Counted from the stretch's first letter, positions 26,255 to 35,372 are shown. The stretch is DNA of 64,000 nucleotides from Eubacteriaceae bacterium (GCA_910574895.1 CAJTDQ010000001.1:606777-670776), one strand, 5' to 3'. A program made the numbers and translations. Notes: generated by a model from the letters alone, not told the origin.

Positions 26255-27235
26255 TTACATTGCTACATATGCAATCAGACAGAGAATTGCAGTAACAATT
26301 GCAAAAGCCGCAACTACCTGTGTCTCTGCATAACCACTTTCCTGAAAATGATGATGAAGCGGGGCCATCTTGAACACCCTTCTTCCCTCACCATATTTCT
26401 TTTTTGTATATTTAAACCAAAATACCTGAATAATATCGGACAAAGCTTCTATCAAATATATAAATGCAATAATGACAATAAAAATAGGCATTTTCAGCAT
26501 AAAAGCCATCCCTGAAACAAATCCACCAAGAGCCAGAGAGCCTGTATCTCCCATAAACACTCTGGCAGGATAGACATTATATAAGAAAAATCCTAACAAT
26601 GCTCCCACTAATGCGGCTGAGACAGGTTCCAAACCTGTTCCTATGGCAACTGTAGTATAAAATACTGAAATTATAATCGTAACACTCGTCGCCAGACCAT
26701 CTAAGCCATCTGTCAGGTTTGCACCATTTACTGTACCCAAAACAACTACAAACAAAAACGGAATAAATAACCAGACCGGCATTGTGATTTCCATTCCTCC
26801 GGTAAAAGGAATAATCGTCGTTGTTCCAAGTCCGGAATATTTTAAAATATAAAAACAAAAAACTCCTGTAACAATAATTTGTGCTACAATTTTTTGTATT
26901 TCTGTCAATCCCAGATTTCTCTTCTTTACTACTTTGATGTAATCATCTGCAAATCCGATAATGCCAAATCCTACAATCATAAACAGTACCGGAATAATTT
27001 TTGTGTTTTTACCTACAAACATAAAAATCAAAGAAGTAATAATGACACTGGCAAGAATAATCATCCCCCCCATTGTCGGTGTTCCGGCCTTACTCTGATG
27101 AGACTGTGGTCCTTCCTCTCTTATGTATTGTCCAAACTTTAATTTTCTTAACATTGGTATTACTATCGGACATAAAATCACACTCACTGCAAATGAAATT
27201 ATAATTGCCACGATAATTGTTGTACTTATGCTCAT
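26255..27235 (-). CDS. mraY: Phospho-N-acetylmuramoyl-pentapeptide transferase
   Basis: 326 residues, about ten membrane helices. Signatures EEGPQSHQSKAGTPTMGG (N-terminal loop), FGIIGFADDYIKV (Asp-Asp catalytic site), NGANLTDGLDGLATSV, VFMGDTGSLALGG and the MAPLHHHFQ motif. It transfers phospho-MurNAc-pentapeptide to undecaprenyl phosphate to make lipid I. It starts 1 nt after the preceding PBP gene ends. Confidence 0.97.
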   Translation of the reverse strand: MSISTTIIVAIIISFAVSVILCPIVIPMLRKLKFGQYIREEGPQSHQSKAGTPTMGGMIILASVIITSLIFMFVGKNTKIIPVLFMIVGFGIIGFADDYIKVVKKRNLGLTEIQKIVAQIIVTGVFCFYILKYSGLGTTTIIPFTGGMEITMPVWLFIPFLFVVVLGTVNGANLTDGLDGLATSVTIIISVFYTTVAIGTGLEPVSAALVGALLGFFLYNVYPARVFMGDTGSLALGGFVSGMAFMLKMPIFIVIIAFIYLIEALSDIIQVFWFKYTKKKYGEGRRVFKMAPLHHHFQESGYAETQVVAAFAIVTAILCLIAYVAM

Positions 27236-27236
27236 T

Positions 27237-28970
27237 TTATTCTCCTTGTTCTTTTTCCTCCAACAAATACGGAAGAATATTTTTGTACAGCCTGCTTATT
27301 ACGGGAGCGGCAACCTGCCCTCCATAGTATATTCCTTTAGGTTCGTCAATGATTGCCATGGCAATCACTTCCGGATTATCTGCCGGCGCAAATCCCATAA
27401 AAGAAGCAATATATTTTCCGGAACCCCTGGGAAGTTTTTGTGATGTCGCTGTTTTTCCACCCACTTTATATCCATGTACTTTACCTTTACTTCCGGTTCC
27501 CTCGGATATTACCTTTTCAAGCACATATTTCATTGTATCAGATGTTTGTTTTGATACAACACCTTTTTTCTCTTTATATTGAAACTTTTCTACTACTTCG
27601 CCATTCGAATTTACAGATTTTACGGCAAAATGAGGAGTCACAAGTTTCCCTCCATTTATCACTGCACTTGCAGCAACAAGATATTGCATTGGCGTTATCT
27701 GAAAAGACTGCCCGAACGACATTGTTGCAAGCTCTACATTACCTACATTTTTTATTTGATGAATAATCGTCCCCGCTTCCCCAGGTACGTCAATACCGGT
27801 TTTATTCATCAGTCCTAATTTTTTCATCTGTTCATAAAACTTTTCAACTCCGACTTTTAATCCCACATCAATAAAGACCGGATTACAAGAGTTCATAGTC
27901 CCATGAAGAAAATCTTCACTGCCATGACCTGTCGTTTTATGACATCTGATTTTTCTATCATCTACCACACGAAAACCGGGGCAGCTGAATTGTGTATCAA
28001 GATTCACAACATTATTTTCCAATGCTGCCGTGGCAGTAACCACCTTAAATGTGGAACCAGGTTCATATGTATCATTGGTACATTGGTTTCTCCACATTTT
28101 GTTTAATAAATCCTGTTTCTTTTTACCGGAAACTTTCTCATCCGGCTCATAATTTAAAGTGTATGGATTATTCAAATCAAACTCAGGAGCGTTAACCATA
28201 GCCAATATCTCGCCATTGTTGGGATTCATTACAATAATGGATACATAATTTGCCTGTTTCGCTTCCATGGTATTATATGCAATCTGTTCTGCATATTGCT
28301 GTATATTTACATCAATACTTGTCACAAGATCATTTCCCGATACAGGTTCTTTCCTCTGCTCCAGTGCATTCTTCATTTCAATACCTCTGGAATCTGTAGG
28401 TGTCATAATCATTCCATCAACACCTTTTAAGTATTTTTCATATTGTACTTCCAGTCCAATTATACCCTGATTATCTGCTCCTGTAAAACCCAGCACTTTA
28501 GAAGCAAGGCTTTCATAAGGATAATACCTTTTATAATCTTCGTCAACCTTTACTCCGGCAAGATTATACTCCCTGATTTTATCTCCTACTTCTTTGGGAA
28601 TATTTGACTTCACTTTTTCCCTGACACTTTTTTTCTCAACCTTCTTTTTAACTTCATCCTTATCCAGTTCTAATTCTTTTGATAATATATCAATAACTTT
28701 CTCTGGATTTTTTACCTGGTTATATATAACAGAAACGGTACACACTGTCTTATTACTTGCAATGACTTTACCGTTTCTATCCAATATCTGCCCTCTGGGG
28801 GCTTTTATTTTTCTTTCTCTTTCCTGTACTTCCAGTGCTTTTTCTGTATAGTACTCTGATTTAAAAATCATCAAATATGCCAGTTTTCCTACTACAAGCA
28901 TGCAAAAAACTGCAATGCCCCAGACATATATTAACAGCATTTTCCTATGAATCGTTCTTACCTTATTCAA
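27237..28970 (-). CDS. Class B penicillin-binding protein (PBP2/SpoVD type), KTA variant
   Basis: 577 residues from TTG 28970, chosen because AGGGG lies 7 nt upstream; an ATG at 28991 has no site. One membrane helix about 15-35, dimerisation domain beginning APRGQILDRNGKVIAS, then a transpeptidase domain with EPGSTFK (active Ser), SCN, and GGKTATSQK, where the usual KTG is KTA. No PASTA domain. Two class B PBPs in tandem after ftsL recall pbpB-spoVD of Bacillus; by order this second one would be the SpoVD position, but sequence alone does not decide which serves the septum and which the spore cortex. Confidence 0.9.
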   Translation of the reverse strand: MNKVRTIHRKMLLIYVWGIAVFCMLVVGKLAYLMIFKSEYYTEKALEVQERERKIKAPRGQILDRNGKVIASNKTVCTVSVIYNQVKNPEKVIDILSKELELDKDEVKKKVEKKSVREKVKSNIPKEVGDKIREYNLAGVKVDEDYKRYYPYESLASKVLGFTGADNQGIIGLEVQYEKYLKGVDGMIMTPTDSRGIEMKNALEQRKEPVSGNDLVTSIDVNIQQYAEQIAYNTMEAKQANYVSIIVMNPNNGEILAMVNAPEFDLNNPYTLNYEPDEKVSGKKKQDLLNKMWRNQCTNDTYEPGSTFKVVTATAALENNVVNLDTQFSCPGFRVVDDRKIRCHKTTGHGSEDFLHGTMNSCNPVFIDVGLKVGVEKFYEQMKKLGLMNKTGIDVPGEAGTIIHQIKNVGNVELATMSFGQSFQITPMQYLVAASAVINGGKLVTPHFAVKSVNSNGEVVEKFQYKEKKGVVSKQTSDTMKYVLEKVISEGTGSKGKVHGYKVGGKTATSQKLPRGSGKYIASFMGFAPADNPEVIAMAIIDEPKGIYYGGQVAAPVISRLYKNILPYLLEEKEQGE

Positions 28971-29002
28971 ATGACAACCCCTGTAGAACATTTATTATAA
29001 TT

Positions 29003-30871
29003 CTATTCTCTTGCTGTTTTTTCTATTCCCATATAAGGTAATACCTGTTTCATAATATAAGTCCACAATTCTGTATTATACGCTGTTTCCTCTGTATTAC
29101 CTTTCGGGCTGTCCATCAAAGTATAACACACTACTTCCGGTTTTTCACAAGGTACACATCCTATAAAAGAAAGAATATGCTGTCCTTTAATTCTACCAAT
29201 ACCCGTGCCTGAAGTATTAACCTTTTCCGCCGTACCTGTTTTACCCCCCACTGTATATCCTTCGATTGCAGCGGTTTTACCGGTACCCGTCAGAACAACC
29301 TGTCTCAGACACTCTTTAATAAAATCCGAAGTTTCCCTTGTAATTGTTTCTTTTACCAGTGTTTTTGAATGATTTTTAACCAGGCTTCCTTCTTCTGTTA
29401 CAATCTGTTTTACCACACGTGGTTCATAATAATATCCTCCATTAACCAGAGATGAAAATCCTGCCACCATCTGTATCATGTTCACTGTAAAGTTCTGTCC
29501 AAAGGAATTGGTTGCAAGAGTCGCCGCTCCCATTCCACGTTCCTTATCATAGATAATTCCTCTGGTCTCGCCCGGAAGATCGATTCCTGTCTTCATTCCA
29601 AATCCATATCTCGCCTGATATTTAATAAACTCATCGGCACCGAGCAGCCTTCCAATATACATCATATAATCATTACAGGACATTGCCACAGCCTCTTTTG
29701 CATCAAGCATTCCATGTCCATCTCCACCATGGCATCCTATTGTAAAAACATCTACTTTCTGATAACCGTCACAATTATATTTTGTCTTTTTGTTAATAGC
29801 ACCCTCTTCGATACCTGCAGCAACTGTAAATGCTTTCGCTGTAGAGCCCGGTTCAAAAGAATCCGTAATGCAATAATTACTCCAGACAGAATTTAAGACT
29901 TCTGCCTGCTTTTCTTTGGATAGTTTTTTCCATTCAGCATTACTATATCCTTTATGGGCACTGGTTGGTTTATTTAAATTAAAAGTATTATCATCACTCA
30001 TGGCAAGAATCTCACCTGTATTCGGATCTGCAACTACCACTGCAATCCTTTTAGGATTATACTTATCCATATATTTTGTAATTGCTTTCTGTACAATTCT
30101 TTGAATATTCATATCAATGGAAGAAATAATATTATTTCCATTTTCTGCATCCTTAATTACCATTTCCATGTTATTTTCAGCATCCATGTAACCATACTCC
30201 CTGCCCTCTAATCCATTTAGCTGGTCGCTATAACTACATTCTATACCAATAGATGCTTCATTATTTACATTGGAAAACCCTAAAACACTGCATGCCAGTG
30301 AGTTATATGGATACATTCTTTTATACTGTTTCTCAAACCATACACCTTTTGTATTTTTCACGCGGTCTTTCTCGTCTCTCGTATCTGCGAATTTCCCTTC
30401 CAGATATTCCTGGAACTCTTTTATTTCTTCATATTTTAATTCTTTTCTTGCAACCCAGTAATTACTCTTTTTGCGCTCCCTAATTCCGGTTATCAAATCA
30501 TCCTCTTTAAACCCCAAATATTTAACTAACGCATATACTGTCGGCTCTAAATATTTTTCCTCATCTGACATAATTAATTTCGCATCAATTACCAGATTAT
30601 AGACCATAACACTTGTAGCTAGAACATTACCATTTCTATCTTTAATATCTCCTCTTTTATACGGTATTACTCTGCTTGTAAAACTTTGCTGCTGTAATAC
30701 CTGTATAGAATAATCATCACCTTTTGCCACATTTAAATACGCTATTTTTCCACACAATACAAATAGAAATCCGACAATTAACATATAAATTATTCCCAGA
30801 TTTCTACTCATTCGCTTATTAAATTTTAATCTTGGTTTCTTCCTTCTGACAGTTCTTCTTTTCTCAATCAT
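29003..30871 (-). CDS. Class B penicillin-binding protein (FtsI/PBP2B type)
   Basis: 622 residues. Basic N-terminus, membrane helix about 27-47, RGDIKDRNGNVLATS pedestal start, and transpeptidase motifs EPGSTAK, SCN and GGKTGTAEK (normal KTG). No PASTA domain. It follows ftsL by 2 nt, the usual place of the septal transpeptidase; the ATG has no strong ribosome site of its own and is probably translated by coupling. It cross-links septal peptidoglycan made by FtsW. The second class B PBP is next. Confidence 0.9.
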   Translation of the reverse strand: MIEKRRTVRRKKPRLKFNKRMSRNLGIIYMLIVGFLFVLCGKIAYLNVAKGDDYSIQVLQQQSFTSRVIPYKRGDIKDRNGNVLATSVMVYNLVIDAKLIMSDEEKYLEPTVYALVKYLGFKEDDLITGIRERKKSNYWVARKELKYEEIKEFQEYLEGKFADTRDEKDRVKNTKGVWFEKQYKRMYPYNSLACSVLGFSNVNNEASIGIECSYSDQLNGLEGREYGYMDAENNMEMVIKDAENGNNIISSIDMNIQRIVQKAITKYMDKYNPKRIAVVVADPNTGEILAMSDDNTFNLNKPTSAHKGYSNAEWKKLSKEKQAEVLNSVWSNYCITDSFEPGSTAKAFTVAAGIEEGAINKKTKYNCDGYQKVDVFTIGCHGGDGHGMLDAKEAVAMSCNDYMMYIGRLLGADEFIKYQARYGFGMKTGIDLPGETRGIIYDKERGMGAATLATNSFGQNFTVNMIQMVAGFSSLVNGGYYYEPRVVKQIVTEEGSLVKNHSKTLVKETITRETSDFIKECLRQVVLTGTGKTAAIEGYTVGGKTGTAEKVNTSGTGIGRIKGQHILSFIGCVPCEKPEVVCYTLMDSPKGNTEETAYNTELWTYIMKQVLPYMGIEKTARE

Positions 30872-30873
30872 AA

Positions 30874-31359
30874 TTATTTATTCGGTATCTCTCCATATTG
30901 TAATGTATATCCACGATCACTTGCTTTATAATTAAATATCTGCTTATCTGTCGCCTGTTTCATTCCCAATTTCTTTGTTGCTACTTTATATACATGATCC
31001 ACATTTACATAACTGTTAATTGAATAATTCAAGGCATTGTTTTGTGACTGAACAGTACTAATATCATTTTTTAACACAGAAATGCTGTCTCTTGTTGCAG
31101 TAATATTTGATTGTACATAAAGATAAGAAAAGCATACTATCAAACATACAACAGATACCAGAGCCAGAAATGCAACATACGGAGCATTCATAGTTAAACC
31201 TTTTGCTCTTCTCTGCTCTTCTGCAATCTGACGCTTTCTTTGTTCACTATTTACTCTTGGGATTCTCTTCGGCTGTACATTTGCTGATGGTCTTTCTTTT
31301 CTTACAGTATTTCCATCTACATATTCACTTCTGTAATAATTATTTCCTACCCCGTTCAT
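30874..31359 (-). CDS. ftsL: FtsL-like division protein
   Basis: 161 residues from ATG 31359 (AAAGGTG 6 nt upstream). A polar, basic N-terminal tail of about 60 residues, one membrane helix (about 62-85: VAFLALVSVVCLIVCFSYLY) and a short coiled coil (SISVLKNDISTVQSQNNAL) followed by DHVYKVATKKLGMKQAT, the FtsL/DivIC end pattern. FtsL joins FtsQ and the septal synthase. The call rests on this layout and the position between rsmH and the PBPs. Confidence 0.85.
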   Translation of the reverse strand: MNGVGNNYYRSEYVDGNTVRKERPSANVQPKRIPRVNSEQRKRQIAEEQRRAKGLTMNAPYVAFLALVSVVCLIVCFSYLYVQSNITATRDSISVLKNDISTVQSQNNALNYSINSYVNVDHVYKVATKKLGMKQATDKQIFNYKASDRGYTLQYGEIPNK

Positions 31360-31361
31360 AT

Positions 31362-32297
31362 TTAACACCTTTCAAATATCCTTAACTTTGAGCTTTTTGC
31401 TCTTTTGTTTACTTTTATCTCTTCCTCAGATGGAATAATTGGTTTCCTTGTAACCACTCTGCCCTTAGATTCTTTTCCACACACGCACACTGGAAAATCC
31501 GGAGGACAAGTACATGGATTCCCATTTTCTCTGAATTTCATTTTTACAATTCTGTCTTCTAATGAATGAAACGTTATAATACAAATCCTTCCATCAGGAT
31601 TTAAATGTTCTATCATTTTATCTATGGATTCTTTCAGTACTGTCAACTCTCTATTGACTTCGATTCGAATTGCCTGAAAAGTCTTCTTAGCCGGATGACC
31701 TCCCTTTGCCTGAACTTTCATAGGAATCGCTCTTTTAATTACATTGCTTAATTCCTCTGTAGTTTCTAAAGGCTTGTCCTTCCTTGCTAAAACAATATGT
31801 TTTGCAATATTTTTTGCAAATTTGTCTTCGCCGTATTCTTTTATAATTTTAAATAACTCATTTTCTGAGTATGTATTTACAACATCTGCTGCTGTCAGTC
31901 CCTGTCTGGTATCCATTCGCATATCCAGAGGAGCATCTGACTTATAAGAAAAGCCTCTTTCCAGATTGTCTAACTGGTAAGATGAAACGCCAATGTCCAA
32001 AACGATTCCATCGACCGTTTCTATATTTAAATCTTTTAGTACCCTTTCAATTTCACAGTAGTTATCTCTAACGAGTGTGACCTGATTTTCAAATTCTTTT
32101 AAACGTTCTCCTGCAGCTTTCAATGCTTCTCCATCCTGATCAATTCCTATCAGTCTTCCCTTAGGGGATAATCGCTTTAGCACTTCATAAGCATGTCCAC
32201 CGCCGCCTAATGTTCCATCTACATAGATTCCATCAGGTTTTATGTTTAAGCCAGTTATGGTTTCATCTAACAGAACTGACACATGTTTGAAATCCAT
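31362..32297 (-). CDS. rsmH: 16S rRNA (cytosine-1402 N4)-methyltransferase
   Basis: 311 residues from ATG 32297, which has AGAAGG 6 nt upstream; a TTG frame to 32315 is longer by six residues. Signatures [24 protein letters not shown] (SAM site), [23 protein letters not shown], and the C-terminal [12 protein letters not shown]. It methylates C1402 in the ribosomal P site. Second gene of the cluster, 18 nt after mraZ. Confidence 0.96.
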   Translation of the reverse strand: MDFKHVSVLLDETITGLNIKPDGIYVDGTLGGGGHAYEVLKRLSPKGRLIGIDQDGEALKAAGERLKEFENQVTLVRDNYCEIERVLKDLNIETVDGIVLDIGVSSYQLDNLERGFSYKSDAPLDMRMDTRQGLTAADVVNTYSENELFKIIKEYGEDKFAKNIAKHIVLARKDKPLETTEELSNVIKRAIPMKVQAKGGHPAKKTFQAIRIEVNRELTVLKESIDKMIEHLNPDGRICIITFHSLEDRIVKMKFRENGNPCTCPPDFPVCVCGKESKGRVVTRKPIIPSEEEIKVNKRAKSSKLRIFERC

Positions 32298-32315
32298 ATC
32301 CAACCTTCTTTCCAA

Positions 32316-32765
32316 CTATACTCCAAGTTCAGCCATATAATCAGCCAACTCTTCTATTCTCTCTTCTGCATCATCGCTTTCGAGATATTCATTCATCTGT
32401 TCATTCCACTTATCTATATTCCAAATTTCAATACGATTTCCAACACCAACCCATACAACTTCTGAATTTAACGATGCGTATTCCCTTAATGTAGAAGGAA
32501 CAAGAACACGTCCTTGTTTATCTGCATCAAGGGGCTCCGCACCACCGAGGAAAAATCGATTGAAACTTCTTACCTTTTTATCTGTAAATGGCAAACTACT
32601 TAACTTTTCCTGTAATGTATTCCATGAGGATTCCGGATATGCAAAAAGGCACTTGTCGATACCTCTGGTAACTACAAGCCTCTCGGCAAGATTATCTCTA
32701 ATCTTGGAAGGGATAACGCACCTTCCCTTAATATCCATTTTTTGAGTCTGTTCACCTGTAAACAT
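32316..32765 (-). CDS. mraZ: Transcriptional regulator MraZ
   Basis: 149 residues from ATG 32765 (AGGTGA just upstream); MFTGEQTQKMDIKGRCVIP is the family start. Two SpoVT/AbrB-like MraZ repeats with the DxxxR pattern: DIKGRCVIPSKIRD and DKQGRVLVPSTLRE. It forms a ring and binds direct repeats in its own promoter; GTGG repeats with 10-nt spacing are present upstream at 32812-32846. First gene of the division cluster. Confidence 0.96.
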   Translation of the reverse strand: MFTGEQTQKMDIKGRCVIPSKIRDNLAERLVVTRGIDKCLFAYPESSWNTLQEKLSSLPFTDKKVRSFNRFFLGGAEPLDADKQGRVLVPSTLREYASLNSEVVWVGVGNRIEIWNIDKWNEQMNEYLESDDAEERIEELADYMAELGV

Positions 32766-32811
32766 AAAACTCACCTACTTTGTCATTTACGTAAAATCCT
32801 CAACGAAATCA

Positions 32812-32885
32812 CCACTTTTCACCACAAAATGGGGTAATTTCACCACTTATAGATAAATAATATACCATTTTCCTATTGAATGCAA
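32812..32885 (-). promoter_or_regulatory. mraZ promoter and MraZ-type box repeats
   Basis: On the minus strand, possible -35 TTGCAT (32885-32880) and -10 TATTAT (32862-32857), 17 nt apart. Downstream lie three GTGGTGA copies at 32846, 32825 and 32815 (start points), the last two 10 nt apart. MraZ operators in other bacteria are GTGG/TGGG-type repeats with a 10-nt period, so autoregulation is likely. Confidence 0.65.
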
Positions 32886-32944
32886 CCATTTTTTCTAAAA
32901 AATTAAAAATATTTTTATACCATTTTCTCCCATAAACAAAAGGA

Positions 32945-32986
32945 ATCCCCACCAAACTTTTCTCTTAAAAACAGTTTGGTGGGGAT
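32945..32986 (-). terminator. Terminator of lgt
   Basis: ATCCCCACCAAACT and AGTTTGGTGGGGAT make a perfect 14-bp stem; on the minus strand TCCTTTTGTTT follows. It separates lgt from the mraZ promoter. Confidence 0.85.
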
Positions 32987-33012
32987 TTTTCCCTAAAATA
33001 TATTCAATTTTA

Positions 33013-33888
33013 TTATTTTTTTGCAATGATCGCTCTTTTCGTAACAACCCATACCAATGCAATAACTGCTACAATAATAGATAAGACCTGTGACACAGGC
33101 CATCCTGTAACCGGCATAAGCAGCTGGTCCGTTCTCATTCCTTCGATAATAGCTCTTCCGATACCGTATCCTATCAGATACCAGAGCATAATTTCTCCAT
33201 CAAATTTTTTCTTTTTTCTAAATACAAGCATTAAAATCAGCAATGCTAGATTCCATAACGATTCATATAAAAAGGTCGGCTGAACCTGAATGTATCCTAT
33301 CTCAGTCAGGCTCTTTCCTTTCCACGTCTCCATTCCTTCTCTTACAACATCCGGTACCTGGGACACATGATATTGCTCCCCAAAATAGATTCTCATTGCT
33401 AGCGGATTACTGTCACTAGTAACTCCTCCAAATGCCTCTCTGTTAAAGAAGTTTCCCCATCTTCCAATAATTTGTCCCAAAATTAATCCGTAGATTGCTG
33501 TATCTGTAACTTTGTAAAAAGAAATCTTTTTTAGATGGGTATATATCAAACAGGTTATTACTGCCCCGATAACGCCTCCATATATTGCAAGCCCTCCCTG
33601 ACGGATATTAATAATCTCTGCGGGATGCTTTCCGTAATAATCCCAACTAAACGCTACATAATATAATCTGGCCCCAATAACGCTGAACAGGATTGCATAA
33701 ATGGCAAAATCTATATACTGGTTATAGTCCTGCCCTGTAATCTTTGCCATATAACATGCTATAACAATTCCAGCCAGCATACCAAAAGCAATAATGCAGC
33801 CATAAAAGGCAATATCCACTCCAAACAGATTAAATGTTTTAGGGAGATTATCTATATTAATATGTAAATTAGGAAACTGTATATCCAT
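33013..33888 (-). CDS. lgt: Prolipoprotein diacylglyceryl transferase
   Basis: 291 residues; GAGGAGG lies before the ATG. About seven membrane helices. Signature GRWGNFFNREAFGG near residue 143 (Lgt core), RQGGLAIYGGVIGA before it, and the C-terminal GRAIIEGMRTDQL. It attaches diacylglycerol to the lipobox Cys of prelipoproteins in the membrane. Monocistronic, divergent from ychF. Confidence 0.96.
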   Translation of the reverse strand: MDIQFPNLHINIDNLPKTFNLFGVDIAFYGCIIAFGMLAGIVIACYMAKITGQDYNQYIDFAIYAILFSVIGARLYYVAFSWDYYGKHPAEIINIRQGGLAIYGGVIGAVITCLIYTHLKKISFYKVTDTAIYGLILGQIIGRWGNFFNREAFGGVTSDSNPLAMRIYFGEQYHVSQVPDVVREGMETWKGKSLTEIGYIQVQPTFLYESLWNLALLILMLVFRKKKKFDGEIMLWYLIGYGIGRAIIEGMRTDQLLMPVTGWPVSQVLSIIVAVIALVWVVTKRAIIAKK

Positions 33889-33957
33889 CTAAATCCTCCT
33901 CGCTTTTTCTACTATACTATAATTTATCAATAACCATAAATTTATTCAACCCCAACA

Positions 33958-33986
33958 TTGCCCCGCAAATCAAAATATGATAAACT
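33958..33986 (+). promoter_or_regulatory. Probable promoter of ychF
   Basis: TTGCCC (33958-33963), 17-nt spacer, TAAACT (33981-33986). It lies 36 nt before the ychF start in the lgt-ychF divergent gap. Confidence 0.5.
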
Positions 33987-34022
33987 ATCCATTGGTATTA
34001 CCAAAGAATGGAGGATAATAAA

Positions 34023-35120
34023 ATGAAATTAGGTATTGTCGGTTTACCAAATGTAGGTAAAAGTACTTTATTTAATTCTTTAACAAAAGCTGGAGCCGAG
34101 TCAGCAAACTACCCATTTTGTACAATTGACCCAAATGTTGGTATTGTTACAGTTCCAGATGAAAGATTAGATAAATTAACAGCTTTATATAATTCAGCAA
34201 AAACCATTCCTGCTGTAATAGAATTTGTTGATATTGCAGGACTTGTAAAGGGAGCATCTAAAGGCGAAGGTTTAGGAAACCAGTTCCTTGCCAATATTCG
34301 CGAAGTTGATGCTATCGTTCATGTGGTTAGATGTTTTGAGGATACAAACGTTATTCACGTTGACGGAAGTGTTGATCCTATCAGAGATATTGAAACGATT
34401 AATCTTGAATTAATTTTCTCTGATGTAGAAATTTTAGAAAGACGTATTGCAAAAACTACCCGGGGTGCCAGAAATGATAAAGCTCTTGCAAAAGAGTTAG
34501 CTTTTCAGGAAAAAATCAAAAAATATCTGGAAGATGGAAATCTTGCAATCAAGTATGAACTCGAGGATGAAGATGAAATTGCATGGATGAGCGAATACAA
34601 TCTCCTGACTGCAAAGCCGGTTATCTTTGCTGCTAATGTTGCAGAGGATGATTTGGCAGACGATGGAGATTCAAACAATCATGTTTCTGCTGTCAGAGCC
34701 TTTGCAGCGGAAAACAACTGTGAAGTTTTCGTTATCAGTGCAGAAATTGAGCAGGAAATCGCCCAGTTAGATGATGATGAAAAACAGATGTTTTTAGAAG
34801 ATTTAGGAATCAGTCAGTCTGGTCTTGATAAATTAATCAAAGCCAGCTACTCACTTCTTGGACTTATCAGTTATCTTACTTCCGGTGAAGATGAAACAAG
34901 AGCATGGACCATCAAAGAAGGAACAAAAGCTCCACAGGCTGCCGGAAAGATTCATACCGATTTCGAACGTGGTTTTATCTGTGCTGAAGTCGTAGCATAC
35001 GAAGACCTCATGAGATGCGGTTCAATGAAAGATGCAAAAGAAGCAGGTCTCGTAGGCCTTCAGGGAAAAGAATATATCGTAAAAGACGGTGATGTGATTA
35101 CCTTCAGGTTCAACGTGTAA
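34023..35120 (+). CDS. ychF: Redox-responsive ATPase YchF (Obg family)
   Basis: 365 residues from ATG 34023: GGAGG lies 8 nt upstream; the ATG at 34008 is part of that site. P-loop GLPNVGKST, ADIAGL-type G3 (FVDIAGLVKG), coiled-coil insertion, and the C-terminal TGS domain ending YIVKDGDVITFRFNV. The G4 position reads ANVAEDD rather than NKxD, the usual reason YchF/OLA1 prefers ATP. Linked to ribosome and stress functions. Its stop is 5 nt before the inverted repeat of the 35126-35349 element, which supplies the terminator. Confidence 0.96.
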   Translation: MKLGIVGLPNVGKSTLFNSLTKAGAESANYPFCTIDPNVGIVTVPDERLDKLTALYNSAKTIPAVIEFVDIAGLVKGASKGEGLGNQFLANIREVDAIVHVVRCFEDTNVIHVDGSVDPIRDIETINLELIFSDVEILERRIAKTTRGARNDKALAKELAFQEKIKKYLEDGNLAIKYELEDEDEIAWMSEYNLLTAKPVIFAANVAEDDLADDGDSNNHVSAVRAFAAENNCEVFVISAEIEQEIAQLDDDEKQMFLEDLGISQSGLDKLIKASYSLLGLISYLTSGEDETRAWTIKEGTKAPQAAGKIHTDFERGFICAEVVAYEDLMRCGSMKDAKEAGLVGLQGKEYIVKDGDVITFRFNV

Positions 35121-35125
35121 TAGCG

Positions 35126-35349
35126 ATGAGCCATGCTAAAATAAAAAAGATAAGACTTGTCGAAAGTTCACTTTCGTAAAAGTCTTATCTTTTTTATTTT
35201 AATACGGCGAACGCCGTACATGAGTGGTATTTTTATGTTTGTGATTAAAATCACAAATATAAAAATATCCGAATGATGCATGGCTCATTATTGTAGCGCA
35301 CTATCGAGTGATATATGCGAAGCATGCACCCGAATGGAGCATGGCTCAT
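35126..35349. repeat. Palindrome-bounded repeat element with three nested hairpins
   Basis: Left end ATGAGCCATGC (35126-35136); inverted copies GCATGGCTCAT at 35278-35288 and 35339-35349. Inside: a 22-bp perfect stem (35137-35158 with 35180-35201) with a 7-bp inner stem; TACGGCG-AA-CGCCGTA (35203-35218); and a long AT-rich hairpin (35226-35270). The two right copies continue as a degenerate direct repeat (GTAGCGCACTA / GTAGCACACTA). No ORF. It fills the 252-nt gap between ychF and the Fic gene. Confidence 0.88.
35137..35201. terminator. Bidirectional terminator inside the repeat element
   Basis: The 22-bp stem has A-rich and T-rich ends, so both strands end in ATCTTTTTTATTTT after the hairpin. 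It can stop ychF (plus) and the rpe-fic transcript (minus). Confidence 0.75.
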
Positions 35350-35372
35350 TGTGGTAGCACACTACATTACTA

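Noticed and set aside
26577..26858. Minus-strand 93-residue ORF within mraY
   Set aside because: Out-of-frame shadow on the same strand as mraY, rich in Tyr/Cys/Ser, without a ribosome site.
35158..35164. TGTCGAA (Spo0A box) near ychF/fic
   Set aside because: It is in the loop of the element C hairpin at the 3' ends of genes, with no promoter beside it; chance occurrence is likely.
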